NCBI GenBank assembly: GCA_003278875.1
Contig: QCCQ01000005.1
Span: forward strand, 1-64,000
Direction: 5' to 3'
Length of the DNA: 64,000 bases
From: Prochlorococcus sp. AG-347-L21
GTDB lineage: Bacteria; Cyanobacteriota; Cyanobacteriia; PCC-6307; Cyanobiaceae
Shown here: one piece after another, positions 31,182 through 40,188 of the stretch
How positions within the stretch are numbered: the first letter of the stretch is position 1
Layout of the letters: each line of letters opens with the position of its first letter
Notes under the pieces: generated by a model
What the model was told of the DNA's origin: nothing
The model's input: only the letters and a program-made list of their open reading frames with translations
The model's database searches: none
Made by a program: the position numbers and the translations under genes

Positions 31182-32936
31182 TCAAACTTTCAACAATTTA
31201 GAAGTTGTTAATTTAAAAACTTTTTTATCTATAGTTTCTTGATTTAAAAGTATATCAACTAATTTATCTAGTAAGACTCTATTTTTTTTCAATATTTTTA
31301 TTGAATTATTTAATGAAATTTTAGAAATATTTATGATTTCATTATCTATTCTAGAACTGGTATTTTCTGCTATGAGAGGCTTTCTTCTAAATAATCCATC
31401 TCCTAAATACATTTCATTATTATCAGAATCCATTGAAACTGGACCAATGATTGAAAATCCATATTTTGTAACCATTTCCCTTACGATATTCGTCGCATAA
31501 GAGATATTATTCATGGAGCATTGTGTAATTTCACCTTCCCCAAAAACTATCGTTTCTGCTGCTCTTCCAGCTAGAGCAATTTCAATTTTTGAAAATAATA
31601 ATTTTTTTGAAATCAATCCACTAGAAATTACATCTTCATCAGGGCATATTTTTGTATACCCTCCTATAGATCCAGATCTAGGTAAAATCGTAATTTTATC
31701 AACTGATTCAATTCCATTTCTCACAGCGGATACAATTGCTCTGCCTACTTCGTTATAAGCAATGATTTTTTTCATATTAGGAGAAGTTATTAATGAGGAT
31801 CTGAGGCCAATGGTAATTTTATCAATAGCATTTTCTATATGAAGATCACTGATTAATTTAGATTCGTCTCTTGCACAGTGAATAGCGCTCTCGTTCATCA
31901 AGTTTGCAAGATCTGCTCCTGAAAATCCAACTGTTCTAGAAGCCCAATATCCTAAGTCAACTTCGCTTGAAAGTGGTTTGGAAAGTGAGTGAACTGAAAG
32001 AATTTTTTTTCTTCCATCTAAATCTGGAAGCATTACTTCAATTTTCCTATCAAATCTACCTGGTCTTAATAATGCTGCATCCAAAATATCTGGTCTATTT
32101 GTTGCTGCCAAAACAATAATCCCAGAATTATCAGCAAAACCATCTAATTCAGTTAGAAGCTGATTAAGGGTTTGTTCTCTTTCATCATTTCCACCTCCGA
32201 TCCCAGACCCTCTTTGCCTACCAATGGAATCAATTTCATCAATAAAAATTATACAAGGAGATTTTTCCTTAGCCTTAGAGAATAGATCACGAACTCGGCT
32301 TGCTCCAACACCAACAAAAAGTTCTACAAACTCTGATGCCGATATTGAGAGAAAAGGCACTCCAGATTCACCAGCAATTGCTTTGGCTAATAATGTTTTA
32401 CCAGTTCCTGGTGGGCCTATTAGAAGAACTCCCTTAGGAACTTTTGCTCCAAGATTTTCAAATTTCTTTGGTTCTTTCAAAAATGTTATTACCTCTTTTA
32501 ATTCCTCAGCGGCTTCAGGGACGCCAGCTACATCATCGAATCTCGTTTCTACATCATCAATAGTTACAAATTTAGCTTGATTTTTGGTAAAACCAAATGC
32601 TCTGGAAGCCAATTTTGATGTACTCCTCAAGATTAAGACTATAGCTAATATAAAAATCAGGAAAAGACTTATTGAGGCAAATGAATTAGCAGCTGAGGCT
32701 TCTTTTCTACTATTGTTAATAGTGAGATCTATCTTATTTGCAGTAGCCTTTTCAAGGATTAATTGATCGTTGTAGAGGATAGGTATTTTAAATTTATCGC
32801 CATTCTTATACAGAACATCAATTTCTCTCTGCCTAGGATAGAAAAATATTGATTCTATTTTCCCCGTCTCTATATCTTCTAGAAGATCCGAATAACTTGA
32901 TTTAGAATCTGAATATGAGAATTGTGATCTAAACAC
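31182..32936 (-). CDS. FtsH-like AAA+ protein lacking the protease zinc site (FtsHi-type)
   Basis: 584 residues from a GTG start; an in-frame stop lies three codons upstream, so the usual first membrane helix is absent. One membrane helix remains (about 87-104). The AAA domain looks active: Walker A 'GPPGTGKT' (about 174-181), pore loop 'FVG', Walker B 'IIFIDEID', and the SRH arginines '[19 protein letters not shown]'. In the M41 domain the HExGH motif is replaced by 'NEVGR' (residues 395-399), and the third ligand Asp of 'GASND' is Asn477 ('CSMNN'). Predicted ATP-driven unfoldase or FtsH partner without proteolysis. Confidence 0.85.
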   Translation of the reverse strand: MFRSQFSYSDSKSSYSDLLEDIETGKIESIFFYPRQREIDVLYKNGDKFKIPILYNDQLILEKATANKIDLTINNSRKEASAANSFASISLFLIFILAIVLILRSTSKLASRAFGFTKNQAKFVTIDDVETRFDDVAGVPEAAEELKEVITFLKEPKKFENLGAKVPKGVLLIGPPGTGKTLLAKAIAGESGVPFLSISASEFVELFVGVGASRVRDLFSKAKEKSPCIIFIDEIDSIGRQRGSGIGGGNDEREQTLNQLLTELDGFADNSGIIVLAATNRPDILDAALLRPGRFDRKIEVMLPDLDGRKKILSVHSLSKPLSSEVDLGYWASRTVGFSGADLANLMNESAIHCARDESKLISDLHIENAIDKITIGLRSSLITSPNMKKIIAYNEVGRAIVSAVRNGIESVDKITILPRSGSIGGYTKICPDEDVISSGLISKKLLFSKIEIALAGRAAETIVFGEGEITQCSMNNISYATNIVREMVTKYGFSIIGPVSMDSDNNEMYLGDGLFRRKPLIAENTSSRIDNEIINISKISLNNSIKILKKNRVLLDKLVDILLNQETIDKKVFKLTTSKLLKV

Positions 32937-33067
32937 TAATCTTTACAAGTGATTAATAAAGCATATATGCTTATTTAGAAAATTGACGTATATAAACAAA
33001 ATATAATCAAAAGTTTTCGAGATAACCAGTTAAAGGTTATATTATTATATGGAAACAAAGAAACAGA

Positions 33068-33238
33068 ATGGCTGTACCAAAGAAGAAAAAATCAAAGAGC
33101 AAAAGGAACCAAAGGCACGCTGTCTGGAAAGGGAAAGCTGCAATAGCAGCTCAAAAAGCTATATCTTTAGGTAAATCAGTTTTAACTGGGAAAGCTCAAG
33201 GATTTGTTTATCCTATTGAAGAAGAGGAGGAGGAATAG
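33068..33238 (+). CDS. rpmF: 50S ribosomal protein L32
   Basis: 56 residues: '[20 protein letters not shown]' is the L32 N terminus, then '[20 protein letters not shown]' and a C-terminal Glu run. The zinc-binding Cys pairs of some L32 proteins are absent, as in other cyanobacterial L32. Divergent from the FtsH-like gene; converges with ycf20 3 bp away. Confidence 0.95.
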   Translation: MAVPKKKKSKSKRNQRHAVWKGKAAIAAQKAISLGKSVLTGKAQGFVYPIEEEEEE

Positions 33239-33241
33239 CTT

Positions 33242-33568
33242 TTAAGATCCTAATTTAAATGCTTCTAGTATTACGGCATAAATTGCACCAATTCTTAATT
33301 TATCAACTACAGTCCATAGATAATAAAAATTTGAACTTGCCGCTGGTTTAATTCTTATAATGATTTCAATAAAAACTATAATTATTGGAACCATTATCAA
33401 CTCATTTTTACCTTCAGATATAAATTTTGTAAGAAAATTTGCGAACAAAAAATAACCTGTCAAAACAGAAATTAAACCAATAGATTTTGTCCTCCAAGTA
33501 TCACTTAGAAACCCAAAAAATAAATTATTTAACTGGTAAGTAATTCTTGAAAAATTAGTTTTTTGCAT
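33242..33568 (-). CDS. ycf20: Ycf20 / DUF565 family membrane protein
   Basis: 108 residues with two or three hydrophobic segments ('IGLISVLTGYFLFANFLTKFI', 'LIMVPIIIVFIEIIIRI', 'LRIGAIYAVILEAFKLG'). The 'KTNFSRITYQLNNLFFGFLSDTWR' start and the C-terminal 'LRIGAIYAVILEAFKLG' fit DUF565/Ycf20. Plastid Ycf20-like proteins affect non-photochemical quenching; the cyanobacterial role is not settled. The first 14 bp overlap the end of the HAD gene. Confidence 0.8.
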   Translation of the reverse strand: MQKTNFSRITYQLNNLFFGFLSDTWRTKSIGLISVLTGYFLFANFLTKFISEGKNELIMVPIIIVFIEIIIRIKPAASSNFYYLWTVVDKLRIGAIYAVILEAFKLGS

Positions 33569-34316
33569 TACTAAAAGACGCTAAATAATCACTTAGAAAG
33601 CTATAGTCAACATATGATTTTTTTAGTTTAGGACCTTTAATTACATTTGCCACATTATTCTCATCACCAAGACTGTCTAAAATACAATCTAATTTAATAT
33701 TTTCCTCAAGAACAATTGGGATATTTGAAGGAACAAAAATTGTAGGCAAGTTAGCTGCCAAGGAAGATTTCAATCCTGGATTGGAATCTTCAAAAACAAT
33801 TGAATTATTTTCATTTATACCACTTAATTGTATTGCCTTTAAATATGGTAATGGATTTGGTTTCTTTAATTCAACGTCTTCACTTGAGATAATGAACTCA
33901 AAAGGGTTGAAGCCATTAAAAAGATATTCAACAAGTAGATTAACTTGATTTCTTGAACTTGAAGTAACAATAAATTGTCTTACTTTTTTTCTATGTAATT
34001 CATTTATTAATCTAAAAACACCAGTTTTGAAACTAACGTAATTTTTTTTTATAATATCTAGATAATGTAACTGCTTTGTTTCATGAATTTTTAGAATTAA
34101 ATCTTCCGAGAAATCATCATTATTCGATTTGGCGTAGTAAGCAATCCTATTTTTGCCCCCATTTATCTTCAAAAGTTTTATATATTTATTAGTATCCCAA
34201 TTCCAATCAATACCAAGATCATTGAAAGCATTATTAAAAGCAGGTAAATGAGCCTCTAATTCAGTATTTGCGATGGTACCATCTAAATCCCAATAAACAC
34301 CCTTTAGATATGTCAC
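33555..34316 (-). CDS. HAD-superfamily phosphatase (CbbY/phosphoglycolate phosphatase-like)
   Basis: 253 residues from the GTG giving '(M)TYLKGVYWDLDGTIANTE'. A longer frame upstream overlaps the Psb30-like ORF and is not used. HAD motifs: I 'DLDGTIANTE', II 'IVTSSSRNQV', III 'KKPNPLPYLKA', IV 'IVFEDSNPGLKSSLAANLPTI'. The alpha-helical cap after motif I fits the CbbY-like subgroup. Substrate unknown (sugar phosphate or phosphoglycolate by analogy). Confidence 0.88.
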   Translation of the reverse strand: MTYLKGVYWDLDGTIANTELEAHLPAFNNAFNDLGIDWNWDTNKYIKLLKINGGKNRIAYYAKSNNDDFSEDLILKIHETKQLHYLDIIKKNYVSFKTGVFRLINELHRKKVRQFIVTSSSRNQVNLLVEYLFNGFNPFEFIISSEDVELKKPNPLPYLKAIQLSGINENNSIVFEDSNPGLKSSLAANLPTIFVPSNIPIVLEENIKLDCILDSLGDENNVANVIKGPKLKKSYVDYSFLSDYLASFSNAKN

Positions 34317-34329
34317 CAAAAAGAATTTC

Positions 34330-34407
34330 TTATTTACGGTAAAATACAAGAGCAATTATTGCTGGTCCTGCTAACGCAACTACAGCCAAAGGAATAAGTG
34401 TTGCCAT
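34330..34407 (-). CDS. psb30: Probable photosystem II subunit Psb30 (Ycf12)-like
   Basis: 25-residue ORF: 'MATLIPLAVVALAGPAIIAL' then 'VFYRK'. A single hydrophobic helix with the 'ALAGPAIIAL' core resembles the 'IVLAGPAVI' helix of Psb30/Ycf12, a one-helix subunit at the edge of photosystem II. Shorter than most homologues, so the assignment is tentative; another one-helix photosynthetic subunit is possible. It lies 13 bp upstream of the HAD gene on the same strand. Confidence 0.6.
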   Translation of the reverse strand: MATLIPLAVVALAGPAIIALVFYRK

Positions 34408-34489
34408 GATTAATGAATATGTTTTGTGATACTATTTTTACAAATAAATGTCGAAACTGTACTGATACGTTACAAGATTGAATTAAATT

Positions 34490-34837
34490 ATGAAATCATG
34501 GACATGTATAGAAAATTGCGGAGCATGTTGTAAATTCGATTTGAACGAAAGAAGCGATTTGGCTAACAAACTTAACAAAGAAGATATAGCTTTGATAAAT
34601 TCGATGACGGCTAAAGACGGTTGGTGTAAAAACCTGGACCGAGAAAATAAAAAATGCTTAATTTATGAAACCAGACCACATTTTTGCCGTGTAAGTGAAT
34701 TTTCAACTTCATTTAAGGGATATTTGAAATCTGGTGATAAATTTTTAATAGATTGCTGCAAAGAACATATTTCATCAAATTATGGATACCAAAGTAAAGA
34801 GATGAAAACTTTTAGAATTGCTGTTTCAGGAAAATGA
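34490..34837 (+). CDS. YkgJ-family cysteine cluster protein
   Basis: 115 residues with the CxxxCxxCC signature near the N terminus ('CIENCGACCKFDLNER'), then 'WCKNLDRENKKCLIYETRPHFCR' and 'DCCKEH', the ordered Cys set of the YkgJ zinc/iron-chelating family. Function unknown. The stop overlaps the start of the first TMEM165/GDT1 gene (ATGA), implying coupled translation with a metal transporter and possibly a metal-related role. Confidence 0.85.
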   Translation: MKSWTCIENCGACCKFDLNERSDLANKLNKEDIALINSMTAKDGWCKNLDRENKKCLIYETRPHFCRVSEFSTSFKGYLKSGDKFLIDCCKEHISSNYGYQSKEMKTFRIAVSGK

Positions 34838-35160
34838 ATAGTAAATTAGAAAAAAAAGAAAACAATCTAGAAAAAAGTTTTTTTTCAATATTTATAACGA
34901 CTTTTACAACAATTTTTATTGCTGAACTTGGCGATAAAACGCAGATAGCCACATTAATGCTTTCTGCCGAATCAGGCAGGCCAATAGTTGTTTTTTTTGG
35001 AAGTTCTCTAGCATTAATAAGCTCTAGCATAGTAGGAGTTCTTATTGGTAAATGGGTATCAAAAAAAATATCTCCCAGCAAATTTGCTTTATCTACTGGT
35101 ACTTTAATGATATTGATAAGTATATTTTTAGCTTATGAAACATTCAAAAATTATTTATAA
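34834..35160 (+). CDS. Half-size TMEM165/GDT1 (UPF0016) cation transporter subunit A
   Basis: 108 residues, three hydrophobic helices. The family hallmark 'AELGDKTQIATLML' is present once (about residues 30-43), followed by 'VFFGSSLALISSSIVGVLIGKWV'. Full-length UPF0016 proteins contain two such repeats and move Mn2+/Ca2+ or protons. Here each repeat is its own gene, with the partner starting immediately after the stop codon. Likely an obligate heterodimer in the thylakoid or plasma membrane. Confidence 0.88.
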   Translation: MNSKLEKKENNLEKSFFSIFITTFTTIFIAELGDKTQIATLMLSAESGRPIVVFFGSSLALISSSIVGVLIGKWVSKKISPSKFALSTGTLMILISIFLAYETFKNYL

Positions 35161-35472
35161 ATGGTTTTAAGTTTATTACTATCAACATTTTTAACCGTTT
35201 TCATAGCTGAATTAGGTGACAAAACTCAACTAGCTACTTTAACTATAAGTGGCACTTCAAATAAACCATTAGCAGTTTTTCTAGGATCTTCTTCAGCACT
35301 TGTTTTTGCAAGTTTACTAGGAGCTTTAACAGGTGGTTCTATTTCAAGTTTTTTACCCGAAGTAGTTCTTAAGTCAATAGCGTCCATTACATTTTTTATC
35401 ATTGGTATAAAGCTTTTTATCAACTCTTTCACCATCGAAAAAGAAGAAAAAGAAGAAAAAGAAAATAATTAG
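35161..35472 (+). CDS. Half-size TMEM165/GDT1 (UPF0016) cation transporter subunit B
   Basis: 103 residues. 'TVFIAELGDKTQLATLTISG' near the N terminus, then 'VFLGSSSALVFASLLGALTGG' and a last helix 'SITFFIIGIKLFINSF'; the tail is a Lys/Glu run. It complements the preceding half-gene, and the ATG directly follows the neighbour's TAA, so they are translated together. Predicted Mn2+ (or Ca2+)/H+ exchange, by analogy with cyanobacterial Mnx. Confidence 0.88.
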   Translation: MVLSLLLSTFLTVFIAELGDKTQLATLTISGTSNKPLAVFLGSSSALVFASLLGALTGGSISSFLPEVVLKSIASITFFIIGIKLFINSFTIEKEEKEEKENN

Positions 35473-35544
35473 TTTTAAGCCTGGATAATAAGGTGTAATA
35501 ATAAAGTGTATACCCCTAAATTAATTTATAATTTCATTTAGATC

Positions 35545-37767
35545 ATGTTCACATCATCTTCAATAATTGATAATCTTTATCAGTCAGAAGGGTTAGAATA
35601 TAAAAAATTATGCAGATTATTAAAAATAACAAAGAAATCTGATAAGGATAAATTAGATATTGCTTTAACAGCTCTAGAAAAACTTGAAATAATTAATAAA
35701 AATGAAAATGATGAATATACTTGCATAAAGGATAATGATCATCTTGTCGCCAAAATAAGATGTAGTAGCAAAGGCTATTGTTTTGCTGTAAGAGGAAAAG
35801 ACAAAGAAGATATCTACATTAAAGAAAACCTACTTAACTATGCATGGAATGGAGATAAAGTTTTAGTAAGGATAATAAAAGAGGGATATAGAAGAAGATC
35901 ACCTGAAGGAATAGTTGATTGTATTCTTGAAAGATCAAATCAAATACTTCTTTCTAAAGTAGAAATAATAAACAATGATGTATATGCAATCCCAATAGAC
36001 GATAGGATCCTCTCTAAAATTAAACTTCCAAAAGAGAATAAAAAATACACTTTCAATCCAGACAATAAGAATATAGTAAAAGTTGAGATTGATAGATTCC
36101 CAATAGGTCAAGAAGAAGGACTAGGTCATGTGATACAAGAACTAAAACTAAACAATAATGAAGACTATGATACAGACTTTGTTTTATCTAAAAGCAATAT
36201 CGTTAAATCATACGATTTAAATCATATTGAATCAAAAAAAATAGAACAAAGGGAGAGGATAGACCTCACAGATAAAAACTCTTTTTTATTCAAAAGTTGG
36301 AATTCTAATAATTCTCCAATGCTCCCAATGATTCAAATAGAGCAAGTAAAAAATAAAAATACTAAATTATGGATACACACAAATAATCTTGCAGAAAGAG
36401 TAGATCTAAATAGTAAAAAATCTCTAGAAGTATTATTCAAAGGCTTTGAATCATTACCCTTATTAAATGATTGGCAAAACTACCTTGGTGAAGCCATAAG
36501 AAATGATTCTGAATTTAAATTTGGTGAAAAGAATGAAGCGATAAGCCTCTGTATCAATTTAAATAGTGATAATGAAATAATTGATTGGTCATTTCATCTT
36601 ACTTTAGTAAAATGTACTCTTATTGTTGGAAGTGATCATACTGATGCGCTTCTATCTAGAAAAAGCAAATCAAGAGTAACCTCTCGGGTATTAAAACCTA
36701 TAAAGGAATATGTCGACGATTTAGATAAAATACTAGAAATTTCATGTTCATTCAGAGAAAACCATCTTTTGGAGGGTAAGTTTGAAATTCCTGCGCCACT
36801 CAACAAAATACAAGCACTAGAAGAATTTTTTATTCACAATCCAGCTGAATATTCAAAAGGATATTTTGAATCATTAAATAAAGAAGATTGCCAAACTTAC
36901 CTTTCACCAATACTATATGAGGCTAATTTAATATGGTTCAAACATTCAAATCAATATGGCTTAAAAAGTGCAGGATACATCTCAAATGGAATAGATTACG
37001 TTAATGCTAATGAAATTATCAAATATACAGAATTTATTGATAATGATTTAGAGCTTAATGAAGATGGCAATTTGACATTTAGTCAAGTAATTAAATTATG
37101 TGACGACGATAATAAAAAAAGAATCTTACATAAACTTCTAATTAATGAATTTAAAGACAATGAAATAAGGTTGATATCTAAAGATCCTGATAATGATGAA
37201 TCAGAAAAATTATTTATTTCTCCATGGACAATTCCTGGATTTGACTTCACAAATCTTATAAATCAGCACTGTATTTTTAATATGATAATAAATGGTAAGA
37301 AATCAAAGAAAAATAATTTAAAAGAAATAAATATTTCTGAGAGTAATTCATTAGAATTAGTAAATTGGGATATATTTAATTCATCAATTTCAAAAAATCT
37401 AGAAGTATTATTTAACAAGTTTGTTATAGATAAACATAATGAATTCAAGTACAAAGTTAACCAATATAAATCTAATATGATAAATATAAAAAAAGTAAGA
37501 AAAGCAGAAAAATTAATAGGTAATATTTATAGTGGGTTTATTTTATCAGTGCAAACATATGGTTTCTTTGTTGAGATATCAGAACTAAATGTAGAGGGTT
37601 TAGTCCACGTAAGCACTCTTAATAATGATTGGTATGAATACAGGTCAAGGCAAAATCTATTGATTGGAAGAAAATCCAAAAAATCATATAAAGTTGGAGA
37701 TGCAATAGAAGTAAAAATAATAAAAGTAGATATTCTTAAATATCAAATTGATTTAGAATTAACATAA
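35545..37767 (+). CDS. RNase II/R-like protein lacking catalytic aspartates (Zam-like pseudo-RNase)
   Basis: 740 residues. N-terminal helix-turn-helix and cold-shock-like regions ('IRCSSKGYCFAVRG', 'GDKVLVRIIKEG'), an RNB-like body ('ERIDLTDKNSF', 'LWIHTNNLAERV', 'HLTLVKCTL') and a C-terminal S1 domain (about 660-740: 'GFILSVQTYGFFVEISELNV', 'EGLVHVS'). Where active enzymes have the Asp cluster (IDxxxxxDxDDA), this one reads 'KSWNSNNSPMLP' (about 250-261). The TSPxRRY motif is replaced by 'YISNGIDY'. An RNA-binding role without hydrolysis is inferred. Cyanobacterial Zam proteins have this overall architecture. Confidence 0.82.
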   Translation: MFTSSSIIDNLYQSEGLEYKKLCRLLKITKKSDKDKLDIALTALEKLEIINKNENDEYTCIKDNDHLVAKIRCSSKGYCFAVRGKDKEDIYIKENLLNYAWNGDKVLVRIIKEGYRRRSPEGIVDCILERSNQILLSKVEIINNDVYAIPIDDRILSKIKLPKENKKYTFNPDNKNIVKVEIDRFPIGQEEGLGHVIQELKLNNNEDYDTDFVLSKSNIVKSYDLNHIESKKIEQRERIDLTDKNSFLFKSWNSNNSPMLPMIQIEQVKNKNTKLWIHTNNLAERVDLNSKKSLEVLFKGFESLPLLNDWQNYLGEAIRNDSEFKFGEKNEAISLCINLNSDNEIIDWSFHLTLVKCTLIVGSDHTDALLSRKSKSRVTSRVLKPIKEYVDDLDKILEISCSFRENHLLEGKFEIPAPLNKIQALEEFFIHNPAEYSKGYFESLNKEDCQTYLSPILYEANLIWFKHSNQYGLKSAGYISNGIDYVNANEIIKYTEFIDNDLELNEDGNLTFSQVIKLCDDDNKKRILHKLLINEFKDNEIRLISKDPDNDESEKLFISPWTIPGFDFTNLINQHCIFNMIINGKKSKKNNLKEINISESNSLELVNWDIFNSSISKNLEVLFNKFVIDKHNEFKYKVNQYKSNMINIKKVRKAEKLIGNIYSGFILSVQTYGFFVEISELNVEGLVHVSTLNNDWYEYRSRQNLLIGRKSKKSYKVGDAIEVKIIKVDILKYQIDLELT

Positions 37768-37832
37768 ATAAATTTTCATAAAATATATTATGGAAATATT
37801 AACCAAAAAAATTTAAGATAACGTTTTAAATT

Positions 37833-38276
37833 ATGTTTAAGAAAAAATATTTACTTTTAACTCTTTTTTTTATTATTATTTTTCAAATTTTATTATATAC
37901 AAATAATAATCAGAAGACTTCATTTAGATACTTTAAATGGACCCTCCAAGAAGTAAGTATAGGTAAGTTAATCAGTATTTCGTTTTTTTCTGGTTTATTT
38001 GTAAGCACTTTATTGAATACCACAATTTCTAGTAATAGTTTCAGAAAAACAATTTTCGAAAATGTGGAAGATGATTTTGCATTTAATGATAATGAGGAAG
38101 AAATGGAACCAAACGTTGAGATGCCGCCACAAAGGGATATTAGAGAAACTCAACCAACAATTTCTGTTAATTACAGAGTAGTCAAAAATATGAATGATAA
38201 TAATTTAAAAAAAGATCAAAGTTATTCAAATCAAGATATTAAAGATGACTGGGATAATGCTGATAATGATTGGTAG
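37833..38276 (+). CDS. Membrane protein with acidic tail, unknown function
   Basis: 147 residues. Two N-terminal membrane helices ('YLLLTLFFIIIFQILLYT', 'IGKLISISFFSGLFVSTLL') are joined by a short loop 'RYFKWTLQEVSIGKL', a layout resembling LapA-like (DUF1049) two-helix proteins. The long polar, acidic tail ('VEDDFAFNDNEEEMEPN', 'DIKDDWDNADNDW') is cytoplasmic or lumenal. No confident family. It precedes the DUF2996 gene by 60 bp. Confidence 0.65.
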   Translation: MFKKKYLLLTLFFIIIFQILLYTNNNQKTSFRYFKWTLQEVSIGKLISISFFSGLFVSTLLNTTISSNSFRKTIFENVEDDFAFNDNEEEMEPNVEMPPQRDIRETQPTISVNYRVVKNMNDNNLKKDQSYSNQDIKDDWDNADNDW

Positions 38277-38336
38277 AAAATTAAATTAATTAAAATATGT
38301 TTTTTTAATTTATAATGAAATAAATAGTTTTTTTTT

Positions 38337-38903
38337 ATGGAAGAAAATTTAGACAAAAATAATGAAGTAAATAAAGAAATATCAGACAACACTACTAAAT
38401 CAAACTCTGAGAAAATAAAAGTAAATAATTCAGAAAAAGTCATCAATATGGATATAAATAATGGTGATTCTGCTACTAAAAATATTATTAAAAATGAAAT
38501 TAATACTCCCGAAAAACTTATAACCAAACCCATAAAAGAACTCCCAGTAGAGAAAAAGCCTTTCCAAGAATTTATTAACAACCACCTAATACCTTCACTT
38601 ACTGAGGAAATTAATCAAAGAGGTTTAGAAATAAACAATATTAATCTCATTAACACAAATAGACCTATTGCTGGGGACAAATGTTGGGTAATAAATTGTG
38701 AAATTAAAGATATATGTAATTTTTGGTTATCCTTTGAGAAGGATGACATTAGTTCATTAAAAAGTATTTCCGTATCAAAACCTAATCAAAAACCAAGTAT
38801 TATTGAATCTTTTCTTATTGACGAAAAAAGAATTACCCTAAAATTAATTATTTCAAGAATACTTCAAAGATTGAATGGGCAAAAGTTAATAGGGTTTAAT
38901 TAG
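38337..38903 (+). CDS. DUF2996 family protein
   Basis: 188 residues. The first ~80 are a low-complexity Asn/Lys/Glu/Ser linker. The conserved domain starts at 'EKKPFQEFINNHLIPSLTEE' and includes 'GDKCWVINCEIKDICNFWLSF' and 'DEKRITLKLIISRILQRLNG', the DUF2996 pattern found throughout cyanobacteria. Soluble, function unknown. It lies upstream of acsF on the same strand with an 81-bp gap. Confidence 0.85.
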   Translation: MEENLDKNNEVNKEISDNTTKSNSEKIKVNNSEKVINMDINNGDSATKNIIKNEINTPEKLITKPIKELPVEKKPFQEFINNHLIPSLTEEINQRGLEINNINLINTNRPIAGDKCWVINCEIKDICNFWLSFEKDDISSLKSISVSKPNQKPSIIESFLIDEKRITLKLIISRILQRLNGQKLIGFN

Positions 38904-38984
38904 AGAAAACAATAACACCAAGTTAACTTTTTCCTCGAAAATACAAATCATAGTAAATAATAGTATTAATAAACCGAATAAAAA

Positions 38985-40157
38985 ATGGCTCAATCAACTG
39001 TTGAATCAAAAAATAAAAAAGATATTAATAATGGGAAGGCACCAGCAAAAGAAACAATTTTGTCCCCAAGATTCTATACAACAGATTTTGAGGCCATGGA
39101 AAATATGGATTTATCAATAAACGAGGAGGAATTGGAAGCTATATGTGAGGAATTTCGTAAGGATTACAATAGACATCATTTTGTGAGAAACAGTGAATTT
39201 GAAGGCGCTGCAGAAAAATTAGATCCCGAGACAAGAGAGCTTTTCGTTGATTTTCTCGAGGGAAGTTGTACTTCAGAGTTTTCAGGTTTTTTACTTTATA
39301 AGGAACTTAGTAAGAGAATTAAAGTCAAAAACCCTCTACTTGCTGAATGTTTTGCACATATGGCCAGAGATGAAGCAAGACATGCAGGTTTTTTAAATAA
39401 ATCAATGAGTGACTTTGGACTTCAGTTAGATTTAGGTTTTTTAACTGCAAATAAAGATTACACTTATTTCCCTCCAAGAAGTATTTTTTACGCTACTTAT
39501 TTATCCGAAAAAATAGGTTATTGGAGATACATAGCAATTTATAGGCATCTCGAAAAGAATCCTGATAGCAAAATTTTTCCTCTATTTAATTATTTTGAAA
39601 ATTGGTGTCAAGATGAAAATAGACATGGGGATTTCTTTGACGCATTAATGAAAGCTCAGCCACGTACTGTTAAATCTTTAAGCCAAAAAATTACCATTGG
39701 CGGTTCCACTTTTACACACCCGTTATTTGACTACTTCCATAGGTTTAGATATTTTTTGAATAATCTTCCATTAACATCTAAGTTATGGTCTAGGTTCTTT
39801 CTATTAGCTGTATTTGCAACTATGTATGCTAGGGATTTGGGAATTAAAAAAGATTTCTACAGCTCTTTAGGTTTAGATGCCAGAGATTACGACCAGTTTG
39901 TTATTAATAAAACAAATGAAACTGCAGCTAGAGTTTTCCCTGTAGTAATGGACGTTTATGATAAATCTTTTTATGGAAGATTAGATAAAATAGTAGAGAA
40001 TAATAAGGTTCTTTCCGATATTGCAAACAGTGATGGAAATAAAGTATCTAAAACTTTTAAAAAATTACCTAAATATTTATCAAACGGTTACCAATTATTA
40101 AGACTATACTTATTGAAACCTCTTTATAGCAAAGATTTTCAACCTTCGATTAGATAA
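38985..40157 (+). CDS. acsF: Mg-protoporphyrin IX monomethyl ester (oxidative) cyclase
   Basis: 390 residues. Di-iron carboxylate ligands are seen in two ExxH-type motifs: '[15 protein letters not shown]' and '[15 protein letters not shown]'; '[17 protein letters not shown]' is the AcsF/ChlE start. Role: aerobic closure of the isocyclic ring E of chlorophyll, after Mg insertion by ChlHID and methylation by ChlM. Thylakoid-associated. Together with chlH and hemJ it marks an oxygenic phototroph. Confidence 0.96.
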   Translation: MAQSTVESKNKKDINNGKAPAKETILSPRFYTTDFEAMENMDLSINEEELEAICEEFRKDYNRHHFVRNSEFEGAAEKLDPETRELFVDFLEGSCTSEFSGFLLYKELSKRIKVKNPLLAECFAHMARDEARHAGFLNKSMSDFGLQLDLGFLTANKDYTYFPPRSIFYATYLSEKIGYWRYIAIYRHLEKNPDSKIFPLFNYFENWCQDENRHGDFFDALMKAQPRTVKSLSQKITIGGSTFTHPLFDYFHRFRYFLNNLPLTSKLWSRFFLLAVFATMYARDLGIKKDFYSSLGLDARDYDQFVINKTNETAARVFPVVMDVYDKSFYGRLDKIVENNKVLSDIANSDGNKVSKTFKKLPKYLSNGYQLLRLYLLKPLYSKDFQPSIR

Positions 40158-40188
40158 TCTTAAATACAGAGAAGATTTATAGACTCAT

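Noticed and set aside
31182..32936. FtsH-like gene as a frameshifted or decaying pseudogene.
   Set aside because: The frame is intact, AAA motifs are perfect, and the substitutions affect only the protease metal site and N-terminal helix.
34317..34355. Longer start for the HAD phosphatase.
   Set aside because: It overlaps the Psb30-like ORF and adds a Lys/Phe-rich segment before the usual 'YLKGVYWDLDGT' beginning; the GTG at 34316 is a better fit.
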